DNA of 64,000 nucleotides from CAJPPJ01 sp963545265 (GTDB lineage: Bacteria; Bacillota_I; Bacilli_A; RF39; UBA660): the NCBI GenBank assembly GCA_963545265.1, contig CAUUHY010000005.1:1-64000 (forward strand). Direction: 5' to 3'. The notes under the pieces are model-generated. The model was not told the DNA's origin. It did not search any database and was given only the letters and a program-made list of their open reading frames with translations. This document shows positions 35,350-44,414 of the stretch, one piece after another. The position numbers were made by a program, and so were the translations under genes. How positions within the stretch are numbered: the first letter of the stretch is position 1; each line of letters begins with the position of its first letter.

Positions 35350-37435
35350 ATTTTTCCTTATTATTTACTATTTCAAAATCTATTCTTCTAGCATCTTTTG
35401 AAGCAGCTTTTACTCTTATTCTAACAGAATCTCCTAATTTATATATCTTGTTTCCACCTCTTAAAGTATGACCTTTTTCATCATATGTAAAATAATTTCC
35501 TAAATCCCTAATAGATACAGCTCCTTCTACTAAGTTAGTTAATTTTACAAACATTCCAAAGTTTTTAACTCCTACTATTGTACCATCAAATTCTTCACCA
35601 ATATGAGATTCCATATATTCAGCCATCTTCATATCATTTACTTCTCTTTCACATTCAACAGCTTTTCTTTCCATAATTGATGAATGTTCTGCTTGCATAG
35701 CTATTTTACTTTCTAAATTATCCATACTTTCATTTGAATAATCATGTTTAAACAAATATTTTCTAAGTAAACGATGTACTATTTCATCAGGATATCTTCT
35801 TATAGGAGAAGTAAAGTGTGTATAACAAGGACTAGCAAGACCAAAATGACCTATATTTTCATTAGAATAAATTGCTTTTTGCATACATCTTAATAACATA
35901 TCTGAAAGAATAGCAAATTCTTTCTTATCCTTTAATTGTTCTAACATATTTTGAATATCTTTTGGTTCTAATTTAGAAAAATCTCCTGTTAATTTATAAC
36001 CTAAAGATGTAACATAACCTAAAAACTCTTTTATTTTTTCTATTTTAGGTTTTTCATGTATACGATATATATTAGGAAGTCCCATATCTTTTATTCTAGT
36101 GGCAACTGATTCATTAGCAACTATCATAAAGTCTTCAATAAGTTTTTCACCTGTTTTTTGTTCTTTTTGATGTATATCAATAGGTATACCATATTCATCT
36201 ACTATTATTTTTATTTCATCTGAAAGAAATTCAATATAACCTCTTTTAATTTTATTTTTTCTAATTTTTGAAGATAATTCATTCATTAATTTTAGTGATG
36301 AAACATAATCTTCATAACCTTCATCTACAATATTTTCTTCTAAAAGTCTATTAACTGATTCATAAGTCATTTTCTTTTTAGAATTTATAACTGATTCGTA
36401 TATATCATAATCTATTATATTAGCATTATTATCAAATTTAACTTCACAAGTTATAGTAAGTCTATCTACACCTTCATTTAAAGAACATATTCCATTTGAT
36501 AATTGATGTGGTAACATAGGTAAAACATAATTAGTTAAATAAACACTTGTTGCTTTATCATATGCACTATTATCAAGTGGTGAATTTTCTTTAAAATAAT
36601 AAGTTACATCAGCAATATGAACACCAAGTATATAATTACCATTTGCTTCTTTTTTAATTGAAATAGCATCATCTATATCTTTAGTATCACTACCATCTAT
36701 TGTAAATATCTCTTCTTCTCTTAAATCTTTTCTATTTACTATTTCTTCTTCTGTTACTATAGATGGAATTTGTTCTAATTGTTTTTTTACTTCTATAGAA
36801 TCTTCTAAATAAAATCCATTATCATATGCTACTGCTAAAACATCTATTAAAGGATCATCTTTATGTCCTATTACTTTTTCAATACTTCCGTGATAAATAT
36901 TAGAATTTTTATTATCTATCACCTTTACTAAAACCTTCATACCTTCTACTAAAGAATTAGTTTCTTCTTTTGGTATTAAGACTTTAAACTTATATATATC
37001 ATTATCAGGTAAAACATAATAATTATCATTTTCTATAACTATTTCACCTACTAAATAATCTTTATTTCTTTTAATAACTTTAAAAATTCTTCCATAAGGT
37101 TTTTCACCTTTATTAACTTTTGCTACTTCAATTACTACTATATCACCATCTATTGCATTTAAAACAGATTCTTTTGGAATATATATATCCTCTTCTTCTT
37201 TATCAAATTCTACAAATCCATAACCTTTTTTATTAGCAATAAACTTTCCTTTTTTAAGCCCACTTTTAAGAAAATCTAAAACTTTACCATTTGCAGTTAT
37301 TACTATATCTCCATTTTGTTCTAAATTATCAAGTACATTTCTTACTAAATCTTTAGAACCAAACTCTTTATATAAAGATTTAACATTATAAACAGTATTT
37401 GTAGATTTAATAAATTCTAATATTTTTTCTTCCAT
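35333..37435 (-). CDS. rnr: ribonuclease R
   Basis: 3'-5' exoribonuclease, also a tmRNA partner. About 700 residues: N-terminal helix-turn-helix, cold-shock domains (KGYGFVEFDKEEEDIYIP), RNB catalytic domain with FTIDGSDTKDIDDAISI (metal-binding Asp cluster), FMIVANESVA, HFTSPIRRYPDEIVHRLL, and a C-terminal S1 domain (GTIVGVKNFGMFVKLTN). ATG at residue 5 of the longest frame follows TTGAGG. It lies downstream of secG with a terminator hairpin between them. Confidence 0.95.
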   Translation of the reverse strand: MEEKILEFIKSTNTVYNVKSLYKEFGSKDLVRNVLDNLEQNGDIVITANGKVLDFLKSGLKKGKFIANKKGYGFVEFDKEEEDIYIPKESVLNAIDGDIVVIEVAKVNKGEKPYGRIFKVIKRNKDYLVGEIVIENDNYYVLPDNDIYKFKVLIPKEETNSLVEGMKVLVKVIDNKNSNIYHGSIEKVIGHKDDPLIDVLAVAYDNGFYLEDSIEVKKQLEQIPSIVTEEEIVNRKDLREEEIFTIDGSDTKDIDDAISIKKEANGNYILGVHIADVTYYFKENSPLDNSAYDKATSVYLTNYVLPMLPHQLSNGICSLNEGVDRLTITCEVKFDNNANIIDYDIYESVINSKKKMTYESVNRLLEENIVDEGYEDYVSSLKLMNELSSKIRKNKIKRGYIEFLSDEIKIIVDEYGIPIDIHQKEQKTGEKLIEDFMIVANESVATRIKDMGLPNIYRIHEKPKIEKIKEFLGYVTSLGYKLTGDFSKLEPKDIQNMLEQLKDKKEFAILSDMLLRCMQKAIYSNENIGHFGLASPCYTHFTSPIRRYPDEIVHRLLRKYLFKHDYSNESMDNLESKIAMQAEHSSIMERKAVECEREVNDMKMAEYMESHIGEEFDGTIVGVKNFGMFVKLTNLVEGAVSIRDLGNYFTYDEKGHTLRGGNKIYKLGDSVRIRVKAASKDARRIDFEIVNNKEKYGNKK

Positions 37436-37496
37436 TCTATACCTCAATAATAATTATATACTAATTAAGAAGATATTTTGATATTTAAACAAAATA

Positions 37497-37519
37497 AAAA
37501 AAGACTTTTACAGTCTTTT
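37497..37519 (-). terminator. terminator after secG
   Basis: AAAAGACT/AGTCTTTT hairpin abutting the secG stop codon, with Ts on the minus strand. Confidence 0.6.
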
Positions 37520-37732
37520 TTATATAAAACTATATACAATAGCTATAGCAAAAAATAAAAATCCTAGTATAAGAGTTATATTAGTAATTGTTTTTTCTGC
37601 TCCTCTTTCTTTACGTTCTTTAAATAACTCTCCTTGAGATGTAATAATTTGAGAACTACTTTCAGCTTTGTTACTTTGTAATAAAACCATAGCTATTAAT
37701 AATATAGATACAAGCATCATTAATTTTTCCAT
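37520..37732 (-). CDS. secG: preprotein translocase subunit SecG
   Basis: Small partner of SecYE. 70 residues with two membrane helices (LMMLVSILLIAMVLLQ and ITLILGFLFFAIAIVYSFI) and the short cytoplasmic loop SSSQIITSQGELFKERKERG between them, typical of the family. AGAGAG precedes the ATG. It is the first gene of a secG-rnr-smpB run. Confidence 0.9.
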   Translation of the reverse strand: MEKLMMLVSILLIAMVLLQSNKAESSSQIITSQGELFKERKERGAEKTITNITLILGFLFFAIAIVYSFI

Positions 37733-37788
37733 ATATTCTCTCTTTCATAAAATATAAAATAACATAGTTATGCACTTTTTTCAAATTT

Positions 37789-39111
37789 TTACAAACTATT
37801 TACTATATTTTTAAATTCTTCTCCACGTTCTTCAAACTTCTTATATTGATCCCAACTAGCTGCTGCTGGTGAAAGTAGAACTATTTCTACATCATAATCT
37901 TTTATATTTAACATAGCTTCTTTTAAAGTTTCAAAAACTATAACATTATAATCAGATAATTCTTTTTTAACCCTATCTTTGTTTTCTCCAATTGCAAGTA
38001 TAACTTTAACGTTTGTTAAATAAGGTATTAATTCTTTAAAATTTTGTCCTCTTTCATATCCACCTAATATTACTAAAGTATCTTGATCAAATGATTTAAG
38101 TGCTATTTGTGTTGATACTAAGTTAGTAGCTTTTGAATCATTATAATATTTTTTACCATCAAGTTCTCTTACAAACTCTAATCTATGTTCAACTCCTTTA
38201 AATTCTTTTACTACTTTATTTATTATTTCATCTTCAACACCATAATGTTTTGCAACAATTATTGCAGCCATTATATTTTGGTAATTATGCATTCCTTTTA
38301 AAATTATTTCTTTAGTATCAATAAGTTTATTTCCTTTATAATAAATAAATTCGTTTTCTATATAGCATAAATCATCTTTTGAATTAGAAAAATATACTTT
38401 ATTTGATTTAATATCTTCAGTTAATTTTAAACTTTCTAAATCCATTTTATTTATAACTGCTAAATTATCATTAGTATGATTTTTAAAAATTCTTTTCTTT
38501 AGTTCTTTATAATGTTCATAAGTTTTAAAAAATTCTAAATGTGCTTCTGATATATTTGTTAAAACTGCTACTTCTGGATTAAATTTATCTAAATTTTCTA
38601 ATTGTTGAGAAGATGTTTCCATAACAATAAAATCATCTTTTTTAAACTTATCTAAGAAACTAATTAAAGGATATCCCATATTTCCAGTTAAATGTACTCT
38701 GTCTTTATATTTTTCTTTTAATATTTCATAAATTATTGTCGTCGTTGTAGTTTTGCCATTAGTTCCAGTAATACCAATTAAATGAATATCTTTTCTCATA
38801 AGTCTTGCAGATACTTCTACTTCATTTAACACTTCTATATTTAATTTTTTAGCTTCTATTACATATTTATGATCTATAGGAACTCCAGGATTTTTAATTA
38901 AGTAATCAACATCTTTATTTATTAAATCATCTGGGTGATTTCCTAAAACTATTTTAACTCCTAATTCTTCTAATTCTTTTATATGTTTTGCATCTTGATT
39001 TACATTTAAATCATTAATAGTTATCTTATTTTTTCTTTTAGCTAGATATTTTGCAACTTCATATCCACTTCTTGCCATACCAAGTATAACTATATTATTA
39101 TTTTTAAACAT
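37789..39111 (-). CDS. murD: UDP-N-acetylmuramoylalanine--D-glutamate ligase
   Basis: Adds D-Glu to UDP-MurNAc-L-Ala. 440 residues: VILGMARSGYEVAKYL (N-terminal nucleotide-like domain), GITGTNGKTTTTTIIYE (ATP-binding loop), NISEAHLEFFKTYEHYKELK, GMHNYQNIMAAI, GVEHRLEFVRELDGKKYYNDSKATN (C-terminal ligase motif) and LSPAAASWDQYKKFEERGEEF. The ATG after AGAGG is used rather than the upstream GTG. It is divergent from the femX-like gene. The usual mra/mur cluster is not here, so murD is separated. Confidence 0.95.
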   Translation of the reverse strand: MFKNNNIVILGMARSGYEVAKYLAKRKNKITINDLNVNQDAKHIKELEELGVKIVLGNHPDDLINKDVDYLIKNPGVPIDHKYVIEAKKLNIEVLNEVEVSARLMRKDIHLIGITGTNGKTTTTTIIYEILKEKYKDRVHLTGNMGYPLISFLDKFKKDDFIVMETSSQQLENLDKFNPEVAVLTNISEAHLEFFKTYEHYKELKKRIFKNHTNDNLAVINKMDLESLKLTEDIKSNKVYFSNSKDDLCYIENEFIYYKGNKLIDTKEIILKGMHNYQNIMAAIIVAKHYGVEDEIINKVVKEFKGVEHRLEFVRELDGKKYYNDSKATNLVSTQIALKSFDQDTLVILGGYERGQNFKELIPYLTNVKVILAIGENKDRVKKELSDYNVIVFETLKEAMLNIKDYDVEIVLLSPAAASWDQYKKFEERGEEFKNIVNSL

Positions 39112-39193
39112 TTTGTCTTTCACCTCTATCCATATAAAACATTATACCATTATTAATATTTTTTGTGTATAATATAAAATATGGAGAATGTAT
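39112..39193. promoter_or_regulatory. divergent promoters for murD and the femX-like gene
   Basis: Minus strand: TACACA-17 bp-TATAAT (-10 at 39141-39146) towards murD. Plus strand: TATAAT at 39168-39173 towards the femX-like gene with GGAGA just before its ATG. The two -10 boxes are about 22 bases apart, so the two wall genes may compete for polymerase. Confidence 0.55.
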
Positions 39194-40432
39194 ATGAGAA
39201 TAGGTGTAATAAGTCCAGAAAATTTCAATAATTATATTACAAATATTAATTATGGAGATTATTTTCAAACAAATGAATATAAAATTTTTGCTGAAAAAAA
39301 CAAATTAAAGACAAAATTAATTGGTTTTTTTGAAGGTGATGCATTAAAAGGTGTATGTTTAATACTTTATAAAAGAATTTTTTTTGGATATGCAAATGGC
39401 TTTGCTCCAAGAGGTTTAATTACCGATTATTCTGATATAGATACTTTAAACAAAATTCTTTCTATGTTTAACAAATATCTAGATTATGATAAATACATGA
39501 CTTTTAAACTAGATCCTCCACTTATTGTTTTTAAAAGAAATAAAAAAGGAAAAGTAACAGATAAATTTGAACATTCAAAATCAGTACTAAACATTTTTAA
39601 AAAGCATGGATTTACTCATAGTGGATTCAATAAATATTTTGAAAATACTAATCCTAGATTTGAAACATTATTAGAAATAAATACTAGTAAAGATATTTTA
39701 TTTAATAAACTTAGAAAACAACTTAGAAATAAATTAAGAAAATCTATAAAATATGGACTTACAATATATAAAGATAATAAATATAATTTTGATAATTTTA
39801 AAAATATTTTAAATAATACTGATAAACCGATAGCATGGTATAAAAATTTTTATTATGCTTTTAAAGAAAATTTGGAAATTTATTATGCTAAATTAAATAC
39901 TGTAGATTATGTTGAAAACAGTAGAAAACTATATGAAAACGAACTTGAAAAAAATGATTATTTAACTAGCATTATTCAAACAAATGGATATAAAGGGAAA
40001 AATATGACTCTTATACTAAACCAAAAGATGCAATCTGATAAAATTTTAGCTGCATATAAATCATATATGGTAGAAGCTACAGAACTATTAAAAAACAATC
40101 CTGATGGTTTAATAGTTGGAGTTAGTATAATTCTTAAATTTAAAGATACAATATACTTAATTAAAGAAAGTTATGATAAAAAATATAAAAATTTATGCTC
40201 TAACTATTTAATAAAATGGAAAATTATCGAAAAATATTCTGACAATCCAAAAATTAATTATTTCAATCTAGGCGCAATAAGTGGTGAATTTGATGTTGAT
40301 AAAAATCAATATAGAGGATTAAATGAAATGAAACTATCTTATAACTCTAAAGTAATAGAATATATGGGAGAATTTTCTAAGATTGTCGCACCAAATATAT
40401 ATAAAATGTATATGACTTTTGGAAAAAAATAA
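39194..40432 (+). CDS. FemX/MurM-like peptidoglycan bridge aminoacyltransferase
   Basis: 412 residues resembling FemABX enzymes, which transfer amino acids from charged tRNA to the stem-peptide lysine. Visible are GDYFQTNEYKIFAEKNKLK near the start, GYANGFAPRGLITDY and, in the second GNAT-like domain, RKQLRNKLRKSIKYGLTIYK, AAYKSYMVEATELLKNNPDGLIVG and NLGAISGEFD...YRGLNEMKLSYNSKVIEYMGEF, all family hallmarks. ATG at 39194 is preferred because GGAGA sits seven bases upstream. It is one of the few plus-strand genes and is divergent from murD. Confidence 0.85.
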   Translation: MRIGVISPENFNNYITNINYGDYFQTNEYKIFAEKNKLKTKLIGFFEGDALKGVCLILYKRIFFGYANGFAPRGLITDYSDIDTLNKILSMFNKYLDYDKYMTFKLDPPLIVFKRNKKGKVTDKFEHSKSVLNIFKKHGFTHSGFNKYFENTNPRFETLLEINTSKDILFNKLRKQLRNKLRKSIKYGLTIYKDNKYNFDNFKNILNNTDKPIAWYKNFYYAFKENLEIYYAKLNTVDYVENSRKLYENELEKNDYLTSIIQTNGYKGKNMTLILNQKMQSDKILAAYKSYMVEATELLKNNPDGLIVGVSIILKFKDTIYLIKESYDKKYKNLCSNYLIKWKIIEKYSDNPKINYFNLGAISGEFDVDKNQYRGLNEMKLSYNSKVIEYMGEFSKIVAPNIYKMYMTFGKK

Positions 40433-40448
40433 CACTGTAAACTATACA

Positions 40449-40478
40449 AAAAAAGAGATTTATTTTAACCTCTTTTTT
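40449..40478. terminator. bidirectional terminator between convergent genes
   Basis: AAAAAAGAG/CTCTTTTTT hairpin between the ends of the femX-like gene and the metallophosphoesterase, with A- and T-runs on both sides. Confidence 0.7.
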
Positions 40479-40497
40479 ATTTTTATGTAACTTAAAA

Positions 40498-41292
40498 TCA
40501 TTTTTTGCAGTTTAAAGTAACTAAAACTATATCTCGTGGATTATTTATTCTTATTGACATTCTACTATCGCCAAGCGCTCTATTAACAACCATTTTAGTA
40601 AATGCTTTTTCATATACTCCAGAAGTATATTTAGGAAATATTCCTTGTCCTGGAGAATATAATCCTCCTATAAATGGTATCCTAAATTGTCCTCCATGAG
40701 CATGACCGGTAAAAACCAAATCAACTTTAGATTCTACATATTTTTCGAAAAGTTCTGGTCTATGAGATAATAAAATATTATATTTATTTTCTTTTCTCAA
40801 ATCATTAATTACTCTAACTATATTTTTTTTATTATAAGAAATATCATTAATACCAATCAAATTTATATATTTTTTATTTTGCTTTAAAAGAATGTTTTTA
40901 TTTTCTAAAATTATTACTCCCAACTTATTAAGTAACTTTTTTAACTTAGAAAATCTTTTATAATATATCTCGTGATTTCCAGTTACATAATATATTGGAG
41001 AAAGATTTTTAATCATATTTATCAATCTTGTTACATTCTCAAAGTTCTCATAGCTATCTATTAAATCACCAGTAATAACTATAATATTTGGTTTTAAATT
41101 TTTGATTTTTGTTACAGTTTTATTAATTAATCTATAATTACTATGAAAATCTGATATTTGAACTATTTTAAATTCATCAAAATCTTTTGGAATTTTATTG
41201 GAAACTATATTATATTTGCTAACTACCACTATATCATTAGTGATTAAAACGTATATAAGAAATATAATTATAAGTATTAAAAAATATAACAT
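40498..41292 (-). CDS. membrane-anchored metallophosphoesterase (YkuE-like)
   Basis: 264 residues: an N-terminal membrane helix (LYFLILIIIFLIYVLIT), then a calcineurin-like domain with the metal motifs QISDFHSN (D-x-H), ITGDLIDS (GD), YVTGNHEIYY (GNHE), LLSHRPE and FTGHAHGGQ (GHxH). It resembles Bacillus YkuE, a secreted wall-associated phosphoesterase, though here the anchor replaces a Tat signal. Substrate unknown; UDP-sugar or lipid-linked phosphates are possible. Confidence 0.85.
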   Translation of the reverse strand: MLYFLILIIIFLIYVLITNDIVVVSKYNIVSNKIPKDFDEFKIVQISDFHSNYRLINKTVTKIKNLKPNIIVITGDLIDSYENFENVTRLINMIKNLSPIYYVTGNHEIYYKRFSKLKKLLNKLGVIILENKNILLKQNKKYINLIGINDISYNKKNIVRVINDLRKENKYNILLSHRPELFEKYVESKVDLVFTGHAHGGQFRIPFIGGLYSPGQGIFPKYTSGVYEKAFTKMVVNRALGDSRMSIRINNPRDIVLVTLNCKK

Positions 41293-41301
41293 TTAAAATA
41301 T

Positions 41302-41325
41302 AAAAAGAAGTATTTACTTCTTTTT
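41302..41325 (-). terminator. terminator after the 37-residue membrane peptide
   Basis: AAAAAGAAGTA/TACTTCTTTTT, a perfect 11-bp stem that includes the stop codon of the small gene and is followed by Ts. Confidence 0.7.
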
Positions 41326-41427
41326 TCCTTTATATATTTTAGTTAGTATTATAAATGATACTGAACATACTAAAATTATTCCAACTAATAAAACTGCATT
41401 ATTTATAAAAAAATTAACTATTTTCAT
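41314..41427 (-). CDS. 37-residue single-pass membrane peptide
   Basis: Starts with an ATGA overlap with the prmC stop and reads MKIVNFFINN, a hydrophobic helix AVLLVGIILVCSVSFIIL, then a basic end TKIYKGKKK. Translational coupling to prmC, an ideal helix with a positive-inside tail, and a perfect terminator right after the stop all argue for a real gene. No family recognised. Confidence 0.65.
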   Translation of the reverse strand: MKIVNFFINNAVLLVGIILVCSVSFIILTKIYKGKKK

Positions 41428-42236
41428 AATTTTTCAAGCGGCTCTACAACCACAATCCTTTCTCTATCATTATAATCATAGTATAAGTCAATTTTTATAT
41501 TTTTTAAATATTTATTAATTGCTTTTTCTATTTTTGTATAATGACCATCTCCAATTTCTAAAAATATTATAAAATTATCATTTAAATAATATCTTATATT
41601 TTCAAAAATTTTCTCATATATTTCTACTCCATCTTTTGTATAAAGAGCTAAATGTGGCTCATATTTATCAGTCTGATAACTTGCTTCTTGAATATCTAGA
41701 TATGGAGGATTAGAAATAATTATGTCATATTTTTTTTCTAAGTTGTTAAACAAGTCACTATTTATTAAATTTACATCTAAAGCTAAATTATTCTTATTAA
41801 TATTTGCTACTTCTAATGCTTCTTTTGATATATCAGATAAGTCTATATTTAAATCATTAAACTTACTTTTTAAAGTTAAACCTATATTACCACTTCCACA
41901 ACATAAATCTAATATATTTATCTTTTTATCTTCTAATTTTTCTATTCTTTCAATTGCTTTTTCTACTAACAGTTCTGTTTCAAATCTAGGTATTAAAACT
42001 CTATTATCTACAAAAAAATTGAGACCATAAAATTCTTTTGAATTTAAAATATAGTTAATTGGTTCACCTTTAATATATTTTTTAAAAAGTTTTTCTATTT
42101 TAGAATAATCAACATCTAAATCTAAATATTTCAAAACATCTAATTTGTTACAATTTAAAAAAGAAGATATTAATAAATAAATATCATCTTTTGGTATTTT
42201 TTTTATATATTTTTTTATAATTTCATTAATCTTCAT
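41424..42236 (-). CDS. prmC: release factor glutamine methyltransferase PrmC
   Basis: Methylates the GGQ glutamine of release factors. 270 residues: helical N-domain with LNSKEFYGLNFFVDNRVLIPRFETELLVE, SAM motif ILDLCCGSGNIGLTLK and the catalytic IISNPPYLDIQE. It follows prfA with an 11-base overlap, the standard prfA-prmC pair. It stops with TGA, showing TGA is a stop in this genome. Confidence 0.95.
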   Translation of the reverse strand: MKINEIIKKYIKKIPKDDIYLLISSFLNCNKLDVLKYLDLDVDYSKIEKLFKKYIKGEPINYILNSKEFYGLNFFVDNRVLIPRFETELLVEKAIERIEKLEDKKINILDLCCGSGNIGLTLKSKFNDLNIDLSDISKEALEVANINKNNLALDVNLINSDLFNNLEKKYDIIISNPPYLDIQEASYQTDKYEPHLALYTKDGVEIYEKIFENIRYYLNDNFIIFLEIGDGHYTKIEKAINKYLKNIKIDLYYDYNDRERIVVVEPLEKL

Positions 42237-43287
42237 TAGATTCTAACTTTCTTTTTTCATCTTCATCTATTAGAGCTTGAATAATAGGAGCAAGTTCACC
42301 TTCCATAACTCTATCTAAATTCATATAAGAAAATCCTATTCTATGATCTGTTACTCTGTTTTGTGGATAATTATATGTTCTTATCTTTTCACTTCTAGAA
42401 CCAGTTCCTATTTTACTTCTTCTTTCATTACCAAGTTCTAGATCTCTTTTTTCTTGTTCTGCTTCATATATTCTAGCTTTTAATACTTTTAAAGCAGTTT
42501 CTTTATTTTGAATTTGGCTTCTTTCACTTTGACAAGTAACCACAATATTTGTTGGTATATGTGTAAGTCTTACTGCAGAATCTGTTGTATTTACTCCTTG
42601 TCCACCTTTTCCACTTGATCTATACACATCAACTCTTATATCTTCCATATTGATATCTACTTCAATTTCTTCATTTTCTGGCATAACAAGTACTGTTGCA
42701 GTTGATGTATGCACTCTTCCTTGAGTTTCTGTCACTGGAATTCTTTGTACTCTATGTGCTCCACTTTCATATTTTAATTTGGAATATACATTTTTACCTT
42801 TTACTGCAAAAGATACATAAGTAAATCCACCTGTATCAGAACTATCTTCAGATAAAATATTTACTTTAAAATTTTCTTTTTCACAATATTTAATATACAT
42901 TCTAAAAAGATCACCTGCAAATATATTGGCTTCATCTCCTCCAGCTGCACCTCTTATTTCAATAATTACATTTTTAGAATCATTCTTATCTTTTGGTTTT
43001 AATTCTTCTTCAAAAATAGATATAAGTCTTTGTTTTTCTTCTTCTATATTTTTTAACTCTTCTTCAACTAAAGAAACCATATCTTTATCTTCTAGTAATA
43101 GTTTATTATTTTCTTCTTCTTTTAATAAATTTTTATATTCTTTATATGATTTAACAACTTCTTCTATATCACTAACTTCTTTTGACAATTCTGTCATTTT
43201 TTTAATATTAGAAACTATTTCAGGATTTGCTAAATCTTCTAATAATTTATTATATTTTTCTTCTATTAAATCTAATCTTTCAAACAT
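42226..43287 (-). CDS. prfA: peptide chain release factor 1
   Basis: Ends translation at UAA/UAG. 353 residues with EIRGAAGGDEANIFAGDL, GAHRVQRIPVTETQGRVHTSTATV and SSGKGGQGVNTTDSAVRLTH containing the GGQ motif modified by PrmC next door. It lies two bases from the rpoE stop, forming an rpoE-prfA-prmC operon. Confidence 0.96.
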   Translation of the reverse strand: MFERLDLIEEKYNKLLEDLANPEIVSNIKKMTELSKEVSDIEEVVKSYKEYKNLLKEEENNKLLLEDKDMVSLVEEELKNIEEEKQRLISIFEEELKPKDKNDSKNVIIEIRGAAGGDEANIFAGDLFRMYIKYCEKENFKVNILSEDSSDTGGFTYVSFAVKGKNVYSKLKYESGAHRVQRIPVTETQGRVHTSTATVLVMPENEEIEVDINMEDIRVDVYRSSGKGGQGVNTTDSAVRLTHIPTNIVVTCQSERSQIQNKETALKVLKARIYEAEQEKRDLELGNERRSKIGTGSRSEKIRTYNYPQNRVTDHRIGFSYMNLDRVMEGELAPIIQALIDEDEKRKLESNED

Positions 43288-43289
43288 TA

Positions 43290-43745
43290 TTATTCTAATT
43301 CCATTTCATCTTCATCTACTACTACTAAACCATCTAACTCATCTAATGTATCATCTTCATAATCTTCATCTTGATAAGAATCATCGTAATTATGTTTATG
43401 ATCCATTTCATCTTCTGTTTCTTCCACTTCTTCGTCTTCTTTTATTTCTTCATCATCAAATTCTTCATCTTCATCTATATTTTTCTTTTTTAGATCAGAA
43501 GTATATTTTTCACTTAAATCCCAATTTCCATCATCTAAAAGTACAAATTTTTTATCGTTATTAAGCATAGTATAATAATCTGCTATTTTTTCATCTAAAT
43601 GAGAAGATGATAAACCTAATTTTTCTACTATTAAAGTTAATAATTCTAGAGTATTTTTTTTTCCTTTATTTTCTAATATAAGACTTGTTAAATCTTTATA
43701 TGATAATAATTCTGCATCTTCCTTTGTTAACTTATCAAATTTCAT
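43290..43745 (-). CDS. rpoE: RNA polymerase delta subunit
   Basis: Gram-positive polymerase accessory factor promoting recycling. 151 residues: an N-terminal HARE-HTH domain (LTSLILENKGKKNTLELLTLI, KKFVLLDDGNWDLSEKYTSD) and a ~60-residue highly acidic disordered tail of Asp/Glu, the hallmark of delta. It is a diagnostic Firmicutes gene. In Bacillus it lies near pyrG; here it heads the prfA operon. Confidence 0.92.
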   Translation of the reverse strand: MKFDKLTKEDAELLSYKDLTSLILENKGKKNTLELLTLIVEKLGLSSSHLDEKIADYYTMLNNDKKFVLLDDGNWDLSEKYTSDLKKKNIDEDEEFDDEEIKEDEEVEETEDEMDHKHNYDDSYQDEDYEDDTLDELDGLVVVDEDEMELE

Positions 43746-43864
43746 AATATTCTTCCTTTTTTCTTTCTATACTTTTATAACATTAATATAATTATATTTC
43801 AAGTAAATTTTTATCTTTATAAAAATTTAAAATAATGATAAAATTGTAACATAGAGGTGAATAA

Positions 43865-44398
43865 ATGTTAATACTTACAATATTCATATTAATAATTGTA
43901 TTATTATTAATAAAGAAAAAAAACAGTTTAAATATTTTAATTAATAAAAATGATAATTTAAATAAAATAAATAATGATATTTCAAATTTAATAATAAAAA
44001 AAAGAGATTTATTATATGATATATGTAAAGAAATTAATAAATTAAATAACAAAGAAATGTTTACTAAATTAAATAAAATTAAAAATGAAGACGATAACTT
44101 TAATTTAGATAGATTATTAAATGGAATATATAAAGACTTAAAAGAATATTTAATGATTAATAAAACTATAATTTTCGATGATAAAGTAAAAGAAAAAATT
44201 AAAAATTTATTTAATTTAGAAATTGAAATTGAAGCTGAAAAAACATATTATAATAAAGAAGCAGAAGAATATAATAAATTATTTGAACCGATTGCAAATA
44301 AGAATAAAGCTAAAAAGAATAAACTAGATTATCATTTTATAAGAATACTAGAAAAAGAAGAATTATTTGAAATATTAAAAAAAAATACTAAAGACTAA
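43865..44398 (+). CDS. divergent LemA-like membrane protein
   Basis: 177 residues: one N-terminal membrane helix (LILTIFILIIVLLLI), then charged helices. NDISNLIIKKRDLLYDICKEI matches the LemA 'YN...R.DLIPNLV' helix, and EIEIEAEKTYYNKEAEEYNKLFEP matches the closing 'AR..YN..V..YN' helix with its Pro. LemA proteins are membrane-bound helical bundles of poorly known role. AGAGGTG precedes the ATG. It is convergent with ung, overlapping it by 11 bases. Confidence 0.6.
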   Translation: MLILTIFILIIVLLLIKKKNSLNILINKNDNLNKINNDISNLIIKKRDLLYDICKEINKLNNKEMFTKLNKIKNEDDNFNLDRLLNGIYKDLKEYLMINKTIIFDDKVKEKIKNLFNLEIEIEAEKTYYNKEAEEYNKLFEPIANKNKAKKNKLDYHFIRILEKEELFEILKKNTKD

Positions 44399-44414
44399 AA
44401 TCTATAGTATTTTT
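44381..44414. terminator. bidirectional terminator over two overlapping stop codons
   Basis: AAAAATACTA/TAGTATTTTT, a perfect 10-bp stem. Its 14-base loop and left arm hold the stop codons of the LemA-like gene (plus) and ung (minus). Confidence 0.7.

Noticed and set aside
42926..43564. Long plus-strand frame over prfA and rpoE
   Set aside because: Antisense shadow of two clear genes; Ser/Leu/His-rich composition is typical of reverse reading of Glu/Lys-rich proteins.
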